NCBI GenBank assembly: GCA_023426435.1
Contig: JAFAAS010000056.1
Span: 1 to 27,353 of the forward strand
Direction of reading: 5' to 3'
From: Verrucomicrobiota bacterium
Lineage (GTDB): Bacteria; Verrucomicrobiota; Verrucomicrobiia; Opitutales; Opitutaceae
Length of the DNA: 27,353 nucleotides
Shown: one piece after another, positions 15,480-22,347 of the stretch
Position numbering within the stretch: the first letter of the stretch is position 1
Layout of the letters: the number at the start of each line of letters is the position of its first letter
The notes under the pieces: generated by a model
Seen by the model: only the letters and a program-made list of their open reading frames with translations
Told to the model about the DNA's origin: nothing
Database searches by the model: none
Made by a program: the position numbers and the translations under genes

Positions 15480-16481
15480 ATGACCCGCCTCCGCCAACTC
15501 CTCCACTCTCCCGCGGCCTGGCCGTTCTTCGGCCTGCTGCTCCTCTTCGTCGTCAACGCCATCATCCACCCCGGATTCCTCAGCCTCTCCTTCCAATCCG
15601 GCCATCTCTTCGGCGTCCCGATCGACATCCTCAACCAGGGCGCGCGCCCGCTTGTCATCGCGCTCGGCATGACCCTCGTCATCGCCACCGGCGGCGTCGA
15701 CCTCTCCGTCGGTTCCATCATGGCCGTCGCCGGCTCCATCGCCGCCGTCCTCATCTCCAACGGCGTCGAATCGCTCCCGCTCATCCTCGCCGCCTCGCTC
15801 TCCGCCGGGATTCTCGCCGGCCTTCTCAACGGCCTCCTCGTCGCCTACGCCGGCGTCCAACCCATCGTCGCCACCCTCATCCTCATGGTCGCCGGCCGCG
15901 GCGTCGCCCAACTCCTCACCAACGGCGAGGTCATCCTCATCAACCACGCCGCCTTCCAATTCATCGGCAACGGCTACCTCTTCGCCCTCCCTTTCGCCGC
16001 CCTCCTCGCCCTCGCGCTCTTTCTCTTAACGCACTTCGCCCTCCGCCGCTCCGCCACCGGGCTTTTCGTCGAAGCCGTCGGCGACAACCCCATCGCCAGC
16101 CGCTTCGCCGGCCTGCCCACCGCGCGCATCAAGTGCCTCGTTTACGTTTTCTCCGGCTTCTGCGCCGCCGTCGCCGGCGTCATGGCCGCCGCCAACATCG
16201 CCGCCGCCGACCCCTATCGCGTCGGCGAAAACATGGAGCTCGATGCCATCTTCGCCGTCGTCGTCGGCGGCACCGCGCTCACCGGCGGGCGCTTCCTCCT
16301 CCTCGGCTCCTTCATCGGCGCCCTCCTCCTCCAAACGCTCACGCAAACCATGTATTACGCCGGCGTCCCCCCCGCCGTCGCCCCCGTCCCCAAAGCCCTC
16401 CTCATCCTCGCCGTCTGCCTCCTCCAATCCGACCGCACCCGCGGCTGGTTGCGCGGGCTGATTCCTTCTCGAAAGTCATGA
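15480..16481 (+). CDS. ytfT: Sugar ABC importer permease, YtfT-like
   Basis: A 333-residue inner-membrane permease with about 8-10 hydrophobic segments. Close agreement with E. coli YtfT is visible in HLFGVPIDILNQGA, ALGMTLVIATGGVDLSVGS, TLILMVAGRGVAQLLTNGE, GLFVEAVGDNPIASRFAG and AVVVGGTALTGGRF. GMTLVIATGGVDLSVG contains the conserved EAA-loop-like region of the RbsC/AraH class. ATG 15480 is chosen because everything upstream in frame is translated repeat; the start has no clear Shine-Dalgarno. In E. coli the YtfQRT-YjfF importer takes up galactofuranose. In this arabinose/arabinan setting, L-arabinofuranose or arabinose is a reasonable inferred substrate. Confidence 0.87.
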   Translation: MTRLRQLLHSPAAWPFFGLLLLFVVNAIIHPGFLSLSFQSGHLFGVPIDILNQGARPLVIALGMTLVIATGGVDLSVGSIMAVAGSIAAVLISNGVESLPLILAASLSAGILAGLLNGLLVAYAGVQPIVATLILMVAGRGVAQLLTNGEVILINHAAFQFIGNGYLFALPFAALLALALFLLTHFALRRSATGLFVEAVGDNPIASRFAGLPTARIKCLVYVFSGFCAAVAGVMAAANIAAADPYRVGENMELDAIFAVVVGGTALTGGRFLLLGSFIGALLLQTLTQTMYYAGVPPAVAPVPKALLILAVCLLQSDRTRGWLRGLIPSRKS

Positions 16482-16493
16482 TCCCAGCCGCGC

Positions 16494-16606
16494 AAAAGCT
16501 CCAAGATCCAAGCTCCAAGCTCCAGAGAACGCCCAATCACCAAGCTCCAATTGGTATTTGGAAAATGGATATTCTTTGGATCTTGGATCTTGGTCCTTGG
16601 TGCTTG
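16494..16606. repeat. ~113-bp palindromic element, copy 2
   Basis: Lies between the two permease genes. CCAAGATCCAAG (16501-16512) is the exact reverse complement of CTTGGATCTTGG (16582-16593), and the centre holds the palindrome CCAATTGG. The layout matches copy 1 at 15345. In RNA it would form a long, imperfect hairpin within the operon transcript. Confidence 0.87.
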
Positions 16607-16650
16607 CGCCCCAGCGCCCGGAGCTTCGCGCGCTCTCAACCCGCTCGCGC

Positions 16651-17616
16651 ATGACCTCCACGCTCCAAGCGCGCCTCCCCCAATTCGCCACCGCCGCGAT
16701 CCTCGCCGCGCTCTACCTCACCGCGTCGTTCCTCTACGAGGGCTTCTTCTCCGCGCAGGGTTTCATCAATCTCCTCACCGACAACGCCGCCCTCGGCATC
16801 GCCGCGGTCGGCATGACGCTCGTCATCTTCTCCGGCGGCATCGATCTCTCCGTCGGCGCCGTCGCCGGCTTCACGTCCATCTTCGTCGCGAAGCTCATCG
16901 AAAACCACGGCGTCCACCCCGCTCTCGCCGCCACCGCCGCCCTCGCCATCGGCGCCACCCTCGGCGCCGGCATGGGCGCCATCATCCACTACTTCCGCCA
17001 ACCCGCCTTCCTCATCACGCTCGCCGGCATGTTCCTCATGCGGGGTTGCGCCTTCTGGCTCACCACCGAATCCATCGGACTTAACCACTCCGCCTACCAA
17101 AACCTCTCCGCCTTCGAGATCACCTTCGGCGACTCCGTCTACATCACCGCCACCGCGCTCTCCCTCCTCGCTGCCCTCCTGGTCGGCGTAGTGCTCGCCC
17201 ACTACACGCGCTTCGGCCGCAATCTCCTCGCCATCGGCGGCAACGAGCAATCCGCCCTCCTCATGGGCCTCCCGCTCGCCTCCTCCCGCATCGCCGCCTA
17301 CGCCTTCAACAGCGTCTGCGCCACCTGCGCCGGCCTCGTCCTCTGCCTCTACACCGGCTCGGGCAACCCCAGCTTCGGCCTCGGGCTCGAACTCGACGCG
17401 ATCGCCGTCGTCGTCATCGGCGGCACACTCCTCATCGGCGGACGCGGCCACATGCTCGGCACCCTCCTCGGCCTCCTCATCTTTGGCGTCATCCAAGCCG
17501 CCCTCATTTTCGACGGTCGCCTCAGCCCCGCCTGGTCCCGCATCATCGTCGGCGCCCTCCTTCTCATCTTCATTCTCCTCCAACGCGCCCTCCTCCACCG
17601 CCTCTCCAAAACCTAA
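16651..17616 (+). CDS. yjfF: Sugar ABC importer permease, YjfF-like
   Basis: A 321-residue inner-membrane permease. It shares with E. coli YjfF the segments INLLTDNAALGIAAVGMT, FSGGIDLSVGAVAGFTSIF, PAFLITLAGMFLMRG, AIGGNEQSALLMGLPL and LELDAIAVVVIGGTLLIGG, and has the same length class. It is the second half of a heterodimeric channel with the YtfT-like permease. ATG 16651 is preferred; the in-frame ATG at 16558 lies inside the palindromic element and would add translated repeat. The order ATPase-YtfT-YjfF is the same as in enterobacteria. The operon ends 40 bases later at an intrinsic terminator. Confidence 0.88.
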   Translation: MTSTLQARLPQFATAAILAALYLTASFLYEGFFSAQGFINLLTDNAALGIAAVGMTLVIFSGGIDLSVGAVAGFTSIFVAKLIENHGVHPALAATAALAIGATLGAGMGAIIHYFRQPAFLITLAGMFLMRGCAFWLTTESIGLNHSAYQNLSAFEITFGDSVYITATALSLLAALLVGVVLAHYTRFGRNLLAIGGNEQSALLMGLPLASSRIAAYAFNSVCATCAGLVLCLYTGSGNPSFGLGLELDAIAVVVIGGTLLIGGRGHMLGTLLGLLIFGVIQAALIFDGRLSPAWSRIIVGALLLIFILLQRALLHRLSKT

Positions 17617-17655
17617 CCGCCCAACCCATCCCCCATCTTCTCCCAAAACCAAAAG

Positions 17656-17683
17656 AGCCGCTCCTCCCGAGCGGCTTTTTTTT
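17656..17683 (+). terminator. Intrinsic terminator after the ABC importer operon
   Basis: AGCCGCTC-CTCCC-GAGCGGCT, an 8-bp perfect GC-rich stem, followed by a run of eight T (17676-17683). An A-run upstream (AAAAG) could let it act on the minus strand too, where it would lie downstream of the methyltransferase pseudogene. Confidence 0.93.
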
Positions 17684-17707
17684 GCGCCTCCTGCGCCTCT
17701 TTGCGGC
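17680..17707 (+). repeat. 28-bp GCGCCT-type repeat, copy 1
   Basis: TTTTGCGCCTCCTGCGCC followed by TCTTTGCGGC. It starts within the terminator T-run and ends at the stop codon of the methyltransferase remnant. Near-identical copies are at 19116-19143 and 24735-24762. Confidence 0.85.
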
Positions 17708-18092
17708 TATTCCCCTTCCGCCGCCTTCGCCGAACTTCCCTCGCACCACGGCCCCCGCCGCCCCCCGCACGCGTCCGCGAGCGCCGCAATGTGCCGGCAA
17801 TCCGTCCCGCAACATCCGCCAAACACGTTCAAATTCGGCAGCCGCTCCCGCAGCCCCGCACATCGCGCCGCCAAATCCTCCGGATCTCCCGCATCCAGTT
17901 CCGTCGCCGTATCCAATTCGGCATGACTCCTCACCGAAGCATTCGCCCGCACGCCGCGAATCCGTCCCGCCCAGCCGTTCACCCCCGCCAGCGCGTCCGT
18001 GAAATGCGTCGGATGCGCACAATTGATCCGCCATCCGTCAGGAAAACATCCCGCGACACCTGCGGCAGCCTCTCACGATATTTTGCATTCAT
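17707..18092 (-). pseudogene. Homocysteine S-methyltransferase remnant with internal deletion
   Basis: The 5' end is intact. ATG 18092 has a strong GGGAGG Shine-Dalgarno and encodes MNAKYRERLPQVSRDVFLTD then GG, the N-terminal start of the homocysteine methyltransferase barrel. About residue 22 (near 18025) the sequence jumps, in another frame, to the C-terminal quarter: INCAHPTHFTDALAG, IRGVRANASVRSHAELD, LDAGDPEDLA, LPNLNVFGGCCGTDCRHIAA, stop at 17707-17709. The zinc-binding Cys in INC and the GGCCG pair are preserved, but roughly 170-190 residues of the usual ~300 are missing. Reading from the ATG runs into TGA shortly after the junction. The simplest explanation is a deletion in a once functional gene. 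It lies divergent from the DUF72 gene. Confidence 0.85.
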
Positions 18093-18196
18093 AGAACCTC
18101 CCGTAAGCCACCCACCCCTCCCTCCTTCCTGCAAGACCGCCGCACCCCCGATATACCCTCTCTTGCCCCCATCCTTTCCCCTACAACACTCCCACC

Positions 18197-19048
18197 ATGG
18201 CCATTCACATCGGTTGCGGCAGCTGGCGGGACAAAGACTACATCGGCCTGCTCTTCCCCAAATCCATCCCCGAAACCCAACGCCTCAGCCACTACGCGAA
18301 GTTCTTCGACCGCATCGAACTCAACGCCACCTATCACACGTTCCAACCGCGCGAACGGATCGCCTCCTGGGTCGACCAAACCCCGCCCGGCTTCTTCTTC
18401 GACGTGAAACTCGAGAAGAGTTTCTCCCGCAATCCCAGGTCCGCCGCGACCTCGCTCTCCGATCGCTTCCTCCATTCGATCAGCCCCGTCGCCAACGCCG
18501 GCAAACTCCGCGCCTTCCTCCTCACGCTCGACCCGGGCTTCGGCCCGCAACGCCACCGCCTCGACGAGCTCGATGGCATCGCCGAAAACTTCTCCCCTCT
18601 CGCTCTCGTCGCCGTCGAACTCCGCGACCGCGCCTGGATCGAAGGCGACGCCCTCGCCTCCACCCTCGCCTACTTCCGCGAACGCAAATTCGCTTGGGTC
18701 GCCACCGATCTCCCGCACCTCGACGCCCCGCAGATCCTTCCGCCTCTCGACGAAGTCACTCACCCCACGCTCGCCTACCTGCGCTGCCACGGCCGCAATC
18801 CCGACTACCTGAAAAAATCCGACGACCCCAAGGCACGCCACCACTACGACTACCCCGTCGCCGAACTCCAGGAAATCGCCACCCGTATCCGAAAACTCAG
18901 CACGCTCGCGACCGACGTCCACGTCAGCCTCAACAACCACTACAGCCACTTCGCCCCCAAAGCCGCCCTCGCCCTCCGCCAACTCCTCGGCCAGCCCATC
19001 CCGCCTCCCCTCGCCCCCGATTCCGACAACCAACTTTCCTTCCTTTAG
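18197..19048 (+). CDS. DUF72 (YecE-like) protein
   Basis: 283 residues, the usual length of the DUF72 family, which adopts a TIM-barrel fold and has no agreed biochemical function. Family features visible are the N-terminal IHIGCGSWRDKDYIG, FFDRIELNATYHTFQP with RIASWVDQTPPGFFFDVKL, the VAVELRDRAWIE strand, FAWVATDLPHL, LAYLRCHGRN, and the C-terminal VHVSLNNHYSHFAPKAAL. It has no signal peptide and is probably cytoplasmic. ATG 18197 gives the expected N-terminus. It stands alone between a pseudogene and the regulator gene, with no sign of belonging to the arabinose system. Confidence 0.9.
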   Translation: MAIHIGCGSWRDKDYIGLLFPKSIPETQRLSHYAKFFDRIELNATYHTFQPRERIASWVDQTPPGFFFDVKLEKSFSRNPRSAATSLSDRFLHSISPVANAGKLRAFLLTLDPGFGPQRHRLDELDGIAENFSPLALVAVELRDRAWIEGDALASTLAYFRERKFAWVATDLPHLDAPQILPPLDEVTHPTLAYLRCHGRNPDYLKKSDDPKARHHYDYPVAELQEIATRIRKLSTLATDVHVSLNNHYSHFAPKAALALRQLLGQPIPPPLAPDSDNQLSFL

Positions 19049-19115
19049 GACGAATCGGCCAAAGCCATAGCCCCCGAAAAAGCACGAGAGGAAAAAACGG
19101 CAGCCCTCTTCTGTT

Positions 19116-19143
19116 TTTTGCGCCTTTTGCGCCTCTTTGCGGC
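19116..19143 (+). repeat. 28-bp GCGCCT-type repeat, copy 2
   Basis: TTTTGCGCCTTTTGCGCC followed by TCTTTGCGGC, matching 17680-17707 except for two bases in the middle. It lies between the DUF72 stop and the regulator gene. The preceding T-run, with AAAAAAC at 19092-19098, could make a weak terminator. Confidence 0.85.
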
Positions 19144-19237
19144 CAAGACGACTCAACGATGCCCCGAGCCGCACGCCCTCCACCTCCTCCGCCTTCGCGT
19201 AAATTCGCGCCCCTTCGCGGTCCCAATCTCTCCCTTT

Positions 19238-20320
19238 CTACCCCTTGCCCATTCTCTGCTGCTTGGATCTTGGAGCTTGGATCTTCTCCCCTCTCACACT
19301 CTCCCCCTCCACCCAAGTCGCCCCAATCAACGTCGCCCGCGGAAACTCCTGCACGCCCGTCTCGTTGTTGTGGATCTGGCTCACCACCATGTCCACCGCC
19401 GCCTCGCCCGTCACATAGTTGTGCTGATTCATGCCCGCGATCTCCGGCCGCGTCGCCCGCCACTCGAGCTGAATCACCCCGACATCCTCCGGCACCTTCC
19501 GCCCCGCCGCCTTCAGCCAGCCGAGCACATTGTTATACAACGTGAAAATCACATCCGGCTCGTGCCGCTCCAGCCACGCGCGAAACCGCTCCGGCTCCTG
19601 ACTCGCCGCCGTCACCTCGCTGAACATCGGCACATGCTGCGCCCGCGGAATCATCCGCTGCCCCGTCAAATACCCCGCCGAAAAACGCCGCTCCACCAAC
19701 GCATCGATCACGTCATCCAACACCAACCCCGGACGCCGATACCCCAACGCGAGCGCCTTCTCGAAGGCTCTCAACGCCAGGTTGTGATGATCCACACTGC
19801 AAAACGACAACGCCGGATCCCGCGTCCGCACCCCCGTCACCACCGTCGGCAAACGCTCCCACACCGGCCGCAACGCATCCGGCAAATGATTCGTGTCCAT
19901 CAACCCCACCAGCACCACGCCCTTGATCCCTCGCGTATCCAAAATCCGGAGCCACCGCGACGCCGTCAGCTCCGGATCGTGCAACCAGAAGCGATCGAAC
20001 CCATACCCCAGCTTCGCCGCCCGGCTTTCGCAGCCTTCCACATAAGTCGGAATCGTCGGATGACTCCGAAACGCATCCCGGTCCCGATTCGCATTCACCA
20101 GCGCCAGCTTCGCCTGCAACCGCGTCGTCCGGCTCGCCCGCAACTGCGCCATCAACTGCGACACCACCGCATTCGGCCGATATCCCATCTCCTCCGCCGC
20201 CGCCCGAATCCGCTCCCGCGTCTTCGCCGGAATCTGCCGGTCCCCCCGCAACGCCAGCGAGACCGTGTTCTTCGAATACCCCACCGCCTTCGCGATGTCT
20301 TTGAGCGTCGGTTGCGCCAT
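19238..20320 (-). CDS. LacI-family transcriptional regulator, likely of arabinose/arabinan genes
   Basis: A 360-residue DNA-binding regulator. The N-terminal HTH (about residues 5-25, TLKDIAKAVGYSKNTVSLAL) and hinge region (RERIRAAAEEMGYRPNAVVS) are typical LacI. The effector domain follows from about residue 65, with weaker periplasmic-binding-like segments (GIKGVVLVGLMD, YRRPGLVLDDVIDALVERR, PDVIFTLYNNVLGWL, DVGVIQLEW). It is divergent from araBAD and the only specific regulator in the window, so control of araBAD, the importer and the arabinan unit is plausible but inferred. ATG 20320 has a strong GGAGGAGAAGG upstream. The last 16-17 residues (EKIQAPRSKQQRMGKG) are encoded by a dispersed CTTGGATCTTGG repeat and are not a normal LacI tail. 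Confidence 0.9.
   Translation of the reverse strand: MAQPTLKDIAKAVGYSKNTVSLALRGDRQIPAKTRERIRAAAEEMGYRPNAVVSQLMAQLRASRTTRLQAKLALVNANRDRDAFRSHPTIPTYVEGCESRAAKLGYGFDRFWLHDPELTASRWLRILDTRGIKGVVLVGLMDTNHLPDALRPVWERLPTVVTGVRTRDPALSFCSVDHHNLALRAFEKALALGYRRPGLVLDDVIDALVERRFSAGYLTGQRMIPRAQHVPMFSEVTAASQEPERFRAWLERHEPDVIFTLYNNVLGWLKAAGRKVPEDVGVIQLEWRATRPEIAGMNQHNYVTGEAAVDMVVSQIHNNETGVQEFPRATLIGATWVEGESVRGEKIQAPRSKQQRMGKG
19262..19288. repeat. CTTGGATCTTGG half-element inside the regulator gene
   Basis: GCTTGGATCTTGGAGCTTGG is the right-arm sequence of the elements at 15345 and 16494. Here it lies within the last codons of the LacI-family gene and encodes KIQAPRSK on the minus strand. Confidence 0.85.
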
Positions 20321-20342
20321 GTCGCGTCCTTCTCCTCCACTC

Positions 20343-20361
20343 TTACCGAACCGTCAAGTAA
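20343..20361. promoter_or_regulatory. Imperfect palindrome upstream of the regulator, candidate operator
   Basis: TTACCGAACCGTCAAGTAA has matching arms TTAC/GTAA and inner AC/GT around a central C, 23-41 bases upstream of the regulator ATG. On the minus strand it includes TTGACG, a possible -35. A site here would suit autoregulation of the LacI-family gene. It is weaker than the palindrome at 13507 and shares only AACCG with it. Confidence 0.35.
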
Positions 20362-20391
20362 CCTGCTCATCCGTCTGAGCATCTTCCTCCT

Positions 20392-20503
20392 TCGTGCTCC
20401 TGCTCGTAATCGTGGTCCTGCTCGTGATCGTGCCCGTGCCCATGCTCGTGCTCCTTCCAATCCCTCGATCACGATCACGAGCACAATCAAGATCACGAGC
20501 ACG
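20392..20503. repeat. CGTGCTCGTGATCGTG repeat with 14-bp inverted arms
   Basis: A (C/G)TCGTG-rich element filling the middle of the regulator-araB gap. TGCTCGTGATCGTG (20419-20432) is the exact reverse complement of CACGATCACGAGCA (20470-20483), giving a 14-bp stem with a 37-base loop. Its first 23 bases (20392-20414) recur exactly at 22261-22283. The remaining 90 bases before araB (20504-20594) hold two TTGAC sequences (20520 and 20549) that could be -35 boxes, but no clear -10. Confidence 0.85.
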
Positions 20504-20594
20504 CCCCTAAACGTTCCCGCTTGACGGTCCCGCCTCCGCTTCCGTTGACCCCCGCCGCCTCTCAACTCTCATCTCTCAACTCCTCCTCCACCCC

Positions 20595-22256
20595 ATGTTC
20601 ACCCTCGGCCTCGACTACGGCACCAACTCCGTCCGCGCCCTCATCGTCCGCGTCACCGACGGCAAGGAATTCGGCTCCGCCGTCGTCAACTACCCCTCCG
20701 GCGCCCAAGGCGTCCTCCTCGACCCGCGCGACCACAATCTCGCCCGCCAACACCCCGCCGACTACGTCTTCGGCCTCGAGAAATCCGTCAAAGCCGCCCT
20801 CGCCCAAGCGAAAAAACAACGCGGCTTCTCCGCCGATAAAATCATCGGCATCGGCGTCGACTCCACCGGCTCCTCGCCCATCCCGGTCGACGCCACCAAC
20901 ACCCCGCTCGCCTCCACCAAGCGCTTCGCCAAAAACCTCAACGCCCAGTGCTGGCTCTGGAAAGACCACACCAGCTGGCGCGAGGCCGCCAAAATCACCG
21001 AGCTCGCCGCGCAACACCGCCCCCACTTCATCGCGAAGTGCGGCAACACCTACTCCTCCGAGTGGTGGTGGTCCAAAATCTGGCACTGCCTCAACGTCGA
21101 CCCGAAGGTCTTCGCCGCCGCCCACTCCTGGGTCGAACTCGCCGACTGGATCCCGTCCATCCTCGCCGGCATCTCCAACCCCGCCGACATCAAACGCGGG
21201 GTCTGCATGGCCGGCCACAAAGCCCTCTACGCCGAAGACTGGGGCGGCCTCCCCGACAAGGAATTCCTTTCTCTCCTCGACCCCCAACTCGCCGATCTCC
21301 GCGATCGCCTGTATTCAAAAGCCTACGACGCCACCACCGCCGCCGGACAACTCTCGCCCGCCTGGGCGAAAAAACTCGGCCTCCGCGCCGGCATCCCCAT
21401 CGCCATCGGCGAAATGGACGTCCACTACGGCGCCATCGGCAGCGGCGTGACGGAGGGCACGCTCGTCAAGGTCATCGGCACCTCCACCTGCGACTGCGGC
21501 GTCGTCTCCGCCGATAAAAACGTCCCCGACATCCCCGGCATCTGCGGCATCGTCAAGGGCGCCATCCTCCCGGGCTACTTCGGCATCGAGGCCGGCCAGT
21601 CCGCCGTCGGCGATATCTTCAAGTGGTGGGTCGAAACCGTGTGCAAGGGCAACGCCGCCCTCCACGCCGAGCTCACGAAGGAAGCCGCGAAACTCGCGCC
21701 CGCCCAATCCGGCCTCCTCGCCCTCGACTGGAACAACGGCAACCGCACCATCCTCGTCGACCAGCGCCTCACCGGCGCCCTCATCGGCACGACGCTTCAC
21801 ACCACCCGCGCCGAAATCTACCGCGCGCTCATCGAAGCCACCGCCTTCGGCGCCCGCGCCATCATCGAACGCATCCGCGACTACGGCGTCCCGATCGACC
21901 GCGTCGTCTGCGCCGGCGGCATCGCCGAGAAAAATCCGCTGCTCATGCAGATCTACGCCGACATCACCGGCTGCACCATGCTCGTCGCCGGCTCCTCGCA
22001 AGCCTGCGCCCTCGGCTCCGCCATCTCCGCCGCCGTCCTCGCCGGCGCCCACAAGGATTTCCCGTCCGCGCAGCGTGCCATGACCTCTCTCAAAAAGGTC
22101 TCCTACAAGCCGAAGCCCCGCGCCCAAAAAACCTACGACCAGCTCTACGCCTTGTATCGGCAACTCCACGACGCCTTCGGCAACGTCAACAAATCCGCCG
22201 ACCTCACGCGCGTGATGAAGGACCTCCTCGACCTCAAAGACTCCGCGCGCGCCTAA
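20595..22256 (+). CDS. araB: L-ribulokinase
   Basis: A 553-residue FGGY-family kinase that phosphorylates L-ribulose to L-ribulose 5-phosphate in the cytoplasm. It starts MFTLGLDYGTNSVRALIV, the ATP-binding phosphate-1 motif, and shows the AraB-typical IGIGVDSTGSSPIPVD, CWLWKDHTSWREA, YSSEWWWSKIWHCL, SWVELADWIPSILAG, IGEMDVHYGAIGSG, GTSTCDCGV, EAGQSAVGDIFKWWVE and EATAFGARAIIERI. Length and motifs agree with E. coli-type AraB rather than xylulokinase. It is first in araB-araA-araD and divergent from the LacI-family gene. The start has no Shine-Dalgarno; the preceding 60 bases are C/T-rich (TCTCAACTCCTCCTCC). A repeat lies in the gap to araA. Confidence 0.97.
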   Translation: MFTLGLDYGTNSVRALIVRVTDGKEFGSAVVNYPSGAQGVLLDPRDHNLARQHPADYVFGLEKSVKAALAQAKKQRGFSADKIIGIGVDSTGSSPIPVDATNTPLASTKRFAKNLNAQCWLWKDHTSWREAAKITELAAQHRPHFIAKCGNTYSSEWWWSKIWHCLNVDPKVFAAAHSWVELADWIPSILAGISNPADIKRGVCMAGHKALYAEDWGGLPDKEFLSLLDPQLADLRDRLYSKAYDATTAAGQLSPAWAKKLGLRAGIPIAIGEMDVHYGAIGSGVTEGTLVKVIGTSTCDCGVVSADKNVPDIPGICGIVKGAILPGYFGIEAGQSAVGDIFKWWVETVCKGNAALHAELTKEAAKLAPAQSGLLALDWNNGNRTILVDQRLTGALIGTTLHTTRAEIYRALIEATAFGARAIIERIRDYGVPIDRVVCAGGIAEKNPLLMQIYADITGCTMLVAGSSQACALGSAISAAVLAGAHKDFPSAQRAMTSLKKVSYKPKPRAQKTYDQLYALYRQLHDAFGNVNKSADLTRVMKDLLDLKDSARA

Positions 22257-22260
22257 CCCC

Positions 22261-22294
22261 TCGTGCTCCTGCTCGTAATCGTGCTCGTGCTCGC
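22261..22294. repeat. CGTGCTCGTAATCGTG repeat, araB-araA gap
   Basis: Begins four bases after the araB stop. Its first 23 bases are identical to 20392-20414 upstream of araB. The rest of the 91-base gap (to 22347) is C/T-rich without a visible signal; araA has no clear Shine-Dalgarno. Confidence 0.85.
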
Positions 22295-22347
22295 CTGACC
22301 GCCTCCCCCTCCGTTCTCTCCGTTCCCTCCTGTAAAAACAGACCTTC

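Noticed and set aside
14622..15959. Minus-strand open frame of 445 codons
   Set aside because: Glu/Asp/Gly-rich shadow spanning the end of the ABC ATPase, a repeat and the YtfT gene; crossing three real features rules it out.
17701..19545. Plus-strand open frame of 614 codons overlapping the DUF72 gene
   Set aside because: It runs through repeats, the pseudogene and DUF72 in the wrong frame; the composition is Arg/Pro/His.
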